Shown: one piece after another, positions 14,766 through 16,886 of the stretch
How the letters are laid out: every line of letters begins with the position of its first letter
Position numbering within the stretch: the stretch's first letter is position 1
Source: 4572-13 sp964594065
GTDB lineage: Bacteria; Planctomycetota; Phycisphaerae; Sedimentisphaerales; Anaerohalosphaeraceae
Assembly (NCBI GenBank): GCA_964594065.1
Contig: CAZQKX010000076.1
Location: 1-16,886, forward strand
Direction: 5' to 3'
Length of the DNA stretch: 16,886 nucleotides
The notes under the pieces: model-generated
Told to the model about the DNA's origin: nothing
The model's database searches: none
The model's input: only the letters and a program-made list of their open reading frames with translations
Made by a program: the position numbers and the translations under genes

Positions 14766-14840
14766 ATAAATGTCGCGAGAACAGTAACACTGATTGTAAA
14801 GGGCATTAACGCGTAGTAAGTAATTATTGGAAAAGATAGA

Positions 14841-15188
14841 ATGCACGAAACTGCTGTCGCCGAGAGTATTTTAAAAACGATCATGGATAATGCCGAGCAA
14901 GTAAAGGCCAAGCCGGTCAGCGCCGTGATCTCGTGCGGCCAGTTCAATGCGCTCAATGATGAGGTGATGAGCTTTGCGTTTGAAGCGGCATCTGCCGGGA
15001 CGATTTGTGAGGCGATGACGCTGACCATCCGACATGTTCCTCTGCGGGCGACGTGCAAGCAATGTCAAACGACGTTTGAATTTGATGTTTATAAACCCGT
15101 CTGCACAGCGTGCGATAGTGCCGAGTTTGATTTTGAGCCGGATGCGCCGCTGCTACTGGAAGAGATAGAATTTGAGGACGAGTCATAA
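14841..15188 (+). CDS. hypA: hydrogenase nickel incorporation protein HypA
   Basis: The 115-residue protein starts MHETAVAESIL. The N-terminal Met-His-Glu of HypA binds nickel. The zinc domain has two CxxC pairs, CKQC (72-75) and CTAC (88-91), as expected. HypA works with the GTPase HypB to place Ni2+ in the hydrogenase large subunit after the Fe(CN)2CO unit is in place, and related proteins also serve urease. The C-terminus is acidic (LLLEEIEFEDES). The same GGAAAAGATA motif as at hypC precedes the ATG, here by two bases. Spacing to hypE is 90 bases and to hypB 169 bases, both long for an operon and filled with hairpins and repeats. Confidence 0.96.
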   Translation: MHETAVAESILKTIMDNAEQVKAKPVSAVISCGQFNALNDEVMSFAFEAASAGTICEAMTLTIRHVPLRATCKQCQTTFEFDVYKPVCTACDSAEFDFEPDAPLLLEEIEFEDES

Positions 15189-15190
15189 CA

Positions 15191-15273
15191 GGCCCAAAGG
15201 GCCGTAAGTTTATTAGCCGGGCGGCGTAAGCCCCCGGATAGAGAATGTCTTATGAGTTAAGCCCTGAAAGGGC
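15191..15273. repeat. cluster of three palindromic repeat hairpins between hypA and hypB
   Basis: Three hairpins lie in a row. GGCCC AAA GGGCC is at 15191-15203. CCGGG(C)GGC with loop GTAA and GCCCCCGG is at 15217-15237, an eight-pair stem with one bulged C. GCCCT GAA AGGGC is at 15261-15273. GC-rich small hairpins joined by GTAAG or GAAAG are typical of dispersed palindromic repeats scattered through some environmental bacterial genomes. None is followed by a T-run. Other copies are not visible in this window. Confidence 0.6.
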
Positions 15274-15300
15274 GAAAGAAAATAGGATTAAATTGAGTCT

Positions 15301-15330
15301 TCTGGATTCCCGCCTTCGCGGGAATGACAC
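15301..15330. repeat. dispersed palindromic repeat of the 'VIPAKAGIQ' type
   Basis: TCTGGATTCCCGCC followed by TTCGCGGGAATGACAC holds a perfect eight-pair stem ATTCCCGC/GCGGGAAT (15306-15313 and 15318-15325) around a CTTC loop. This is a very widely distributed bacterial intergenic palindrome. Its reverse strand reads VIPAKAGIQ when translated, and that peptide appears here in a spurious minus-strand frame. It lies about 27 bases upstream of hypB. Confidence 0.8.
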
Positions 15331-15357
15331 AGGAGCAATCAAAGCAAGGTTTGACAA

Positions 15358-16014
15358 ATGAAGGTATCACTGAATCAGAAGATTTTAAGCCGGAATGAAG
15401 AATGTGCTCAAAAGAATAAGGCTTTTTTTGCCAAGCACGGTGTACTGTGTTTGAATGTAATTTCATCACCCGGTTCCGGCAAGACAACGACGATTGCCCG
15501 CACGATAAAAGATTTGGCGGGAAAGATTACAATCGGTGTCATCGAAGGCGACATCAAGACCGATACCGATGCCGAAAAGATTCGCGCTGCCGGCGCTGAG
15601 GCCGTGCAGATCGAAACGCAGGGGGCCTGCCATCTGTCGGCTGAACAGGTGTACAATGCGCTCAAAGCGCTGGATGCGGAAACCAAGGATGTGGTCATTA
15701 TTGAAAATGTTGGCAATCTGGTCTGTCCATCGGCGTTTGACCTGGGTGAAGCGGCAAGGGTCGTGATGCTGAGCGTGCCGGAAGGCGACGACAAGCCGGT
15801 CAAGTATCCCGGCACCTTCGCTGGGGCCGATGTAGTGCTGATCAATAAGATCGACCTGGTCGATTACATTGATTTTAACCTGGAACGCGTGCTGGCCGAT
15901 ATCCATGTGGTCAATCCGGAAGCGAAGATATTCCAGGTTTCCGCCACCACCGGCGAAGGTATGGGCGCATGGTACCAATGGCTGAAGACCAAAAAGGACT
16001 CAAAGGAGGCATGA
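15358..16014 (+). CDS. hypB: hydrogenase nickel incorporation GTPase HypB
   Basis: The 218-residue SIMIBI-class GTPase has the P-loop SSPGSGKTTT (36-45), EGDIKTDTDAEK (63-74), ENVGNLVCPS (116-125) with Cys123, NKIDL (163-167) and SATTGEGMGAW (195-205). The metal site at the dimer interface is present as Cys91-His92 (GACHL). The histidine-rich nickel store and the N-terminal CxxCxC motif found in some HypB proteins are absent, so this is the short form. GTP hydrolysis drives nickel delivery from HypA/HypB to the hydrogenase large subunit. AAGG lies upstream of ATG 15358. Repeats fill the gap to hypA. It converges on the next lipoprotein gene with six bases between the stop codons. Confidence 0.96.
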   Translation: MKVSLNQKILSRNEECAQKNKAFFAKHGVLCLNVISSPGSGKTTTIARTIKDLAGKITIGVIEGDIKTDTDAEKIRAAGAEAVQIETQGACHLSAEQVYNALKALDAETKDVVIIENVGNLVCPSAFDLGEAARVVMLSVPEGDDKPVKYPGTFAGADVVLINKIDLVDYIDFNLERVLADIHVVNPEAKIFQVSATTGEGMGAWYQWLKTKKDSKEA

Positions 16015-16020
16015 CTTTTG

Positions 16021-16809
16021 TCAGTTCCAGATTGGGATTCCAATTTTTACGGGCTCAGGAATTTTTTCATTGGGCCGGATGCGTGCTAATGGCATTCTGA
16101 CAAGATCGGATGTTCCCAATGTGATTTCAAAGCGTTTGAGGGCTTTGTTGTATATTATTAAAACCGCCGGTATCTGTAATACATCTTGTTCCCGTCCTGC
16201 CTTGAATCCTAACGGGTCATTTAACACGGTTAGTTTCTTCGGTTCCATAGTAACCCATTTACCGGATTCTCGAAATTCATGATCTGTGGAGAAATAGGAT
16301 TGTCCAACTTTTGAAATTTCAATTTTGACCCCTGGGAGCCAGGCGGGGACATACCAGCCGAGAAAATCATCGATTTTTTTTGGGGCAGGTGATGTTGTGT
16401 CAAACAACCCGGAGGGCTTTTCGATTTTTGTCATTGCCAGCTTTTGGCCGGGGATGAAACGTTCGTCGATAGCGGCACGTTGCTCGTCATAGAGGCTGAT
16501 AAAGTATTTGTCTGATTGTCCCCAGCGGCCGATAGTCGTGCCGTTCAGATCGGAACTTGTCAGACCTTCGCCAGATGGCTTGAAGGGAACCTCGACCCCC
16601 CGGAAGACGGAGTAATATGCTCCATTATATTTGAATATCGGGATGACACTGTTATACGGCCCTTGATACCAGCCGATCAGATCGTCCCGATTTTCACCTT
16701 GTACGGTTTCCGGCAGGTCCTGTGTGGCTGGATTACAGCCCGCAAGCCCAATAAGCAGCAGGCAGAGTGCAACAAAGGCAACGTATGTATCTGGTTTAAA
16801 GTGTGCCAT
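16021..16809 (-). CDS. lipoprotein with duplicated DDxxGWY domain, function unknown
   Basis: The 262-residue protein has a lipoprotein signal peptide with lipobox LAGC (Cys25). After that it contains two similar units: RDDLIGWYQG...VIPIFKYNGAYYSVF at about 41-69, and IDDFLGWYVP...VKIEISKVGQSYFST at about 146-175. Each continues into a beta-rich stretch, including a matching FKPSGEG/FRESGKW element (76-82 and 179-185). This looks like an internal duplication of a roughly 100-residue beta domain. I recognise no family. AAGGAG lies upstream of ATG 16809. It ends six bases from the end of hypB and is transcribed towards it. The remaining bases 16810-16886 hold only its upstream region, where I see no clear promoter. 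Confidence 0.72.
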   Translation of the reverse strand: MAHFKPDTYVAFVALCLLLIGLAGCNPATQDLPETVQGENRDDLIGWYQGPYNSVIPIFKYNGAYYSVFRGVEVPFKPSGEGLTSSDLNGTTIGRWGQSDKYFISLYDEQRAAIDERFIPGQKLAMTKIEKPSGLFDTTSPAPKKIDDFLGWYVPAWLPGVKIEISKVGQSYFSTDHEFRESGKWVTMEPKKLTVLNDPLGFKAGREQDVLQIPAVLIIYNKALKRFEITLGTSDLVRMPLARIRPNEKIPEPVKIGIPIWN

Positions 16810-16886
16810 ATTTTGCTCCTTATGTATAATCGGGACATCTGAATAACTTGATTTTATTGACGATTTTTCTGTTTTTCGCTTTTGTC

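Noticed and set aside
15257..15487. Minus-strand frame containing CVIPAKAGIQ
   Set aside because: This is a translation of a dispersed palindromic repeat and of the antisense of hypB, a familiar false gene.

Overview
The window comes from a Gram-negative-type bacterium with an anaerobic or hydrogen-metabolising lifestyle. It holds a complete set of [NiFe]-hydrogenase maturation genes (hypF, hypC, hypD, hypE, hypA, hypB), and four other genes encode proteins with clear lipoprotein signal peptides. G+C is uneven. Hand counts of single 60-base lines give 36/60 in hypD (10321-10380) and 21/60 in the small membrane-protein gene between hypF and hypC (9421-9480). Degenerate intergenic repeats are common. 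They suggest an environmental lineage rich in such elements, and Planctomycetota is one guess, but nothing in the sequence settles the phylum.

Layout. 1-599 is the 3' part of rsmD (16S rRNA methyltransferase). A small membrane-anchored MORN-like protein follows (687-1310). On the minus strand come a membrane fatty acid desaturase (1353-2381), a TIM-barrel sugar isomerase-like protein (2423-3238) and a TlpA-like thioredoxin lipoprotein (3348-4403). A class II CCA-adding enzyme or poly(A) polymerase runs forward (4582-5796) and converges on an HPP-family membrane protein (5799-6296). The 717-base gap at 6297-7013 has no convincing gene. It holds a candidate minus-strand terminator, other inverted repeats and the likely hypF promoter.

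From 7014 the window is the hyp region: hypF, an unrelated 162-aa membrane protein flanked by inverted repeats, hypC, hypD, two reverse-strand lipoprotein genes (an SmpA-like protein and a metallophosphoesterase), then hypE, hypA and hypB. A reverse-strand lipoprotein with a duplicated domain (16021-16809) closes the window. HypF and HypE make the cyanide ligands from carbamoyl phosphate. HypC and HypD assemble Fe(CN)2CO. HypA and HypB insert nickel. No hydrogenase structural gene is visible here.

The most unusual aspect is the state of the hyp cluster. Only hypC-hypD is tightly packed. The other junctions are stretched by repeats, hairpins or foreign genes. The hypF-hypC junction carries a gene bracketed by about 50-bp imperfect inverted repeats with a 17-bp perfect core, and the last codons of that gene are read from the repeat. 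I see no CRISPR array, tRNA, rRNA, transposase or obvious new multi-gene system.
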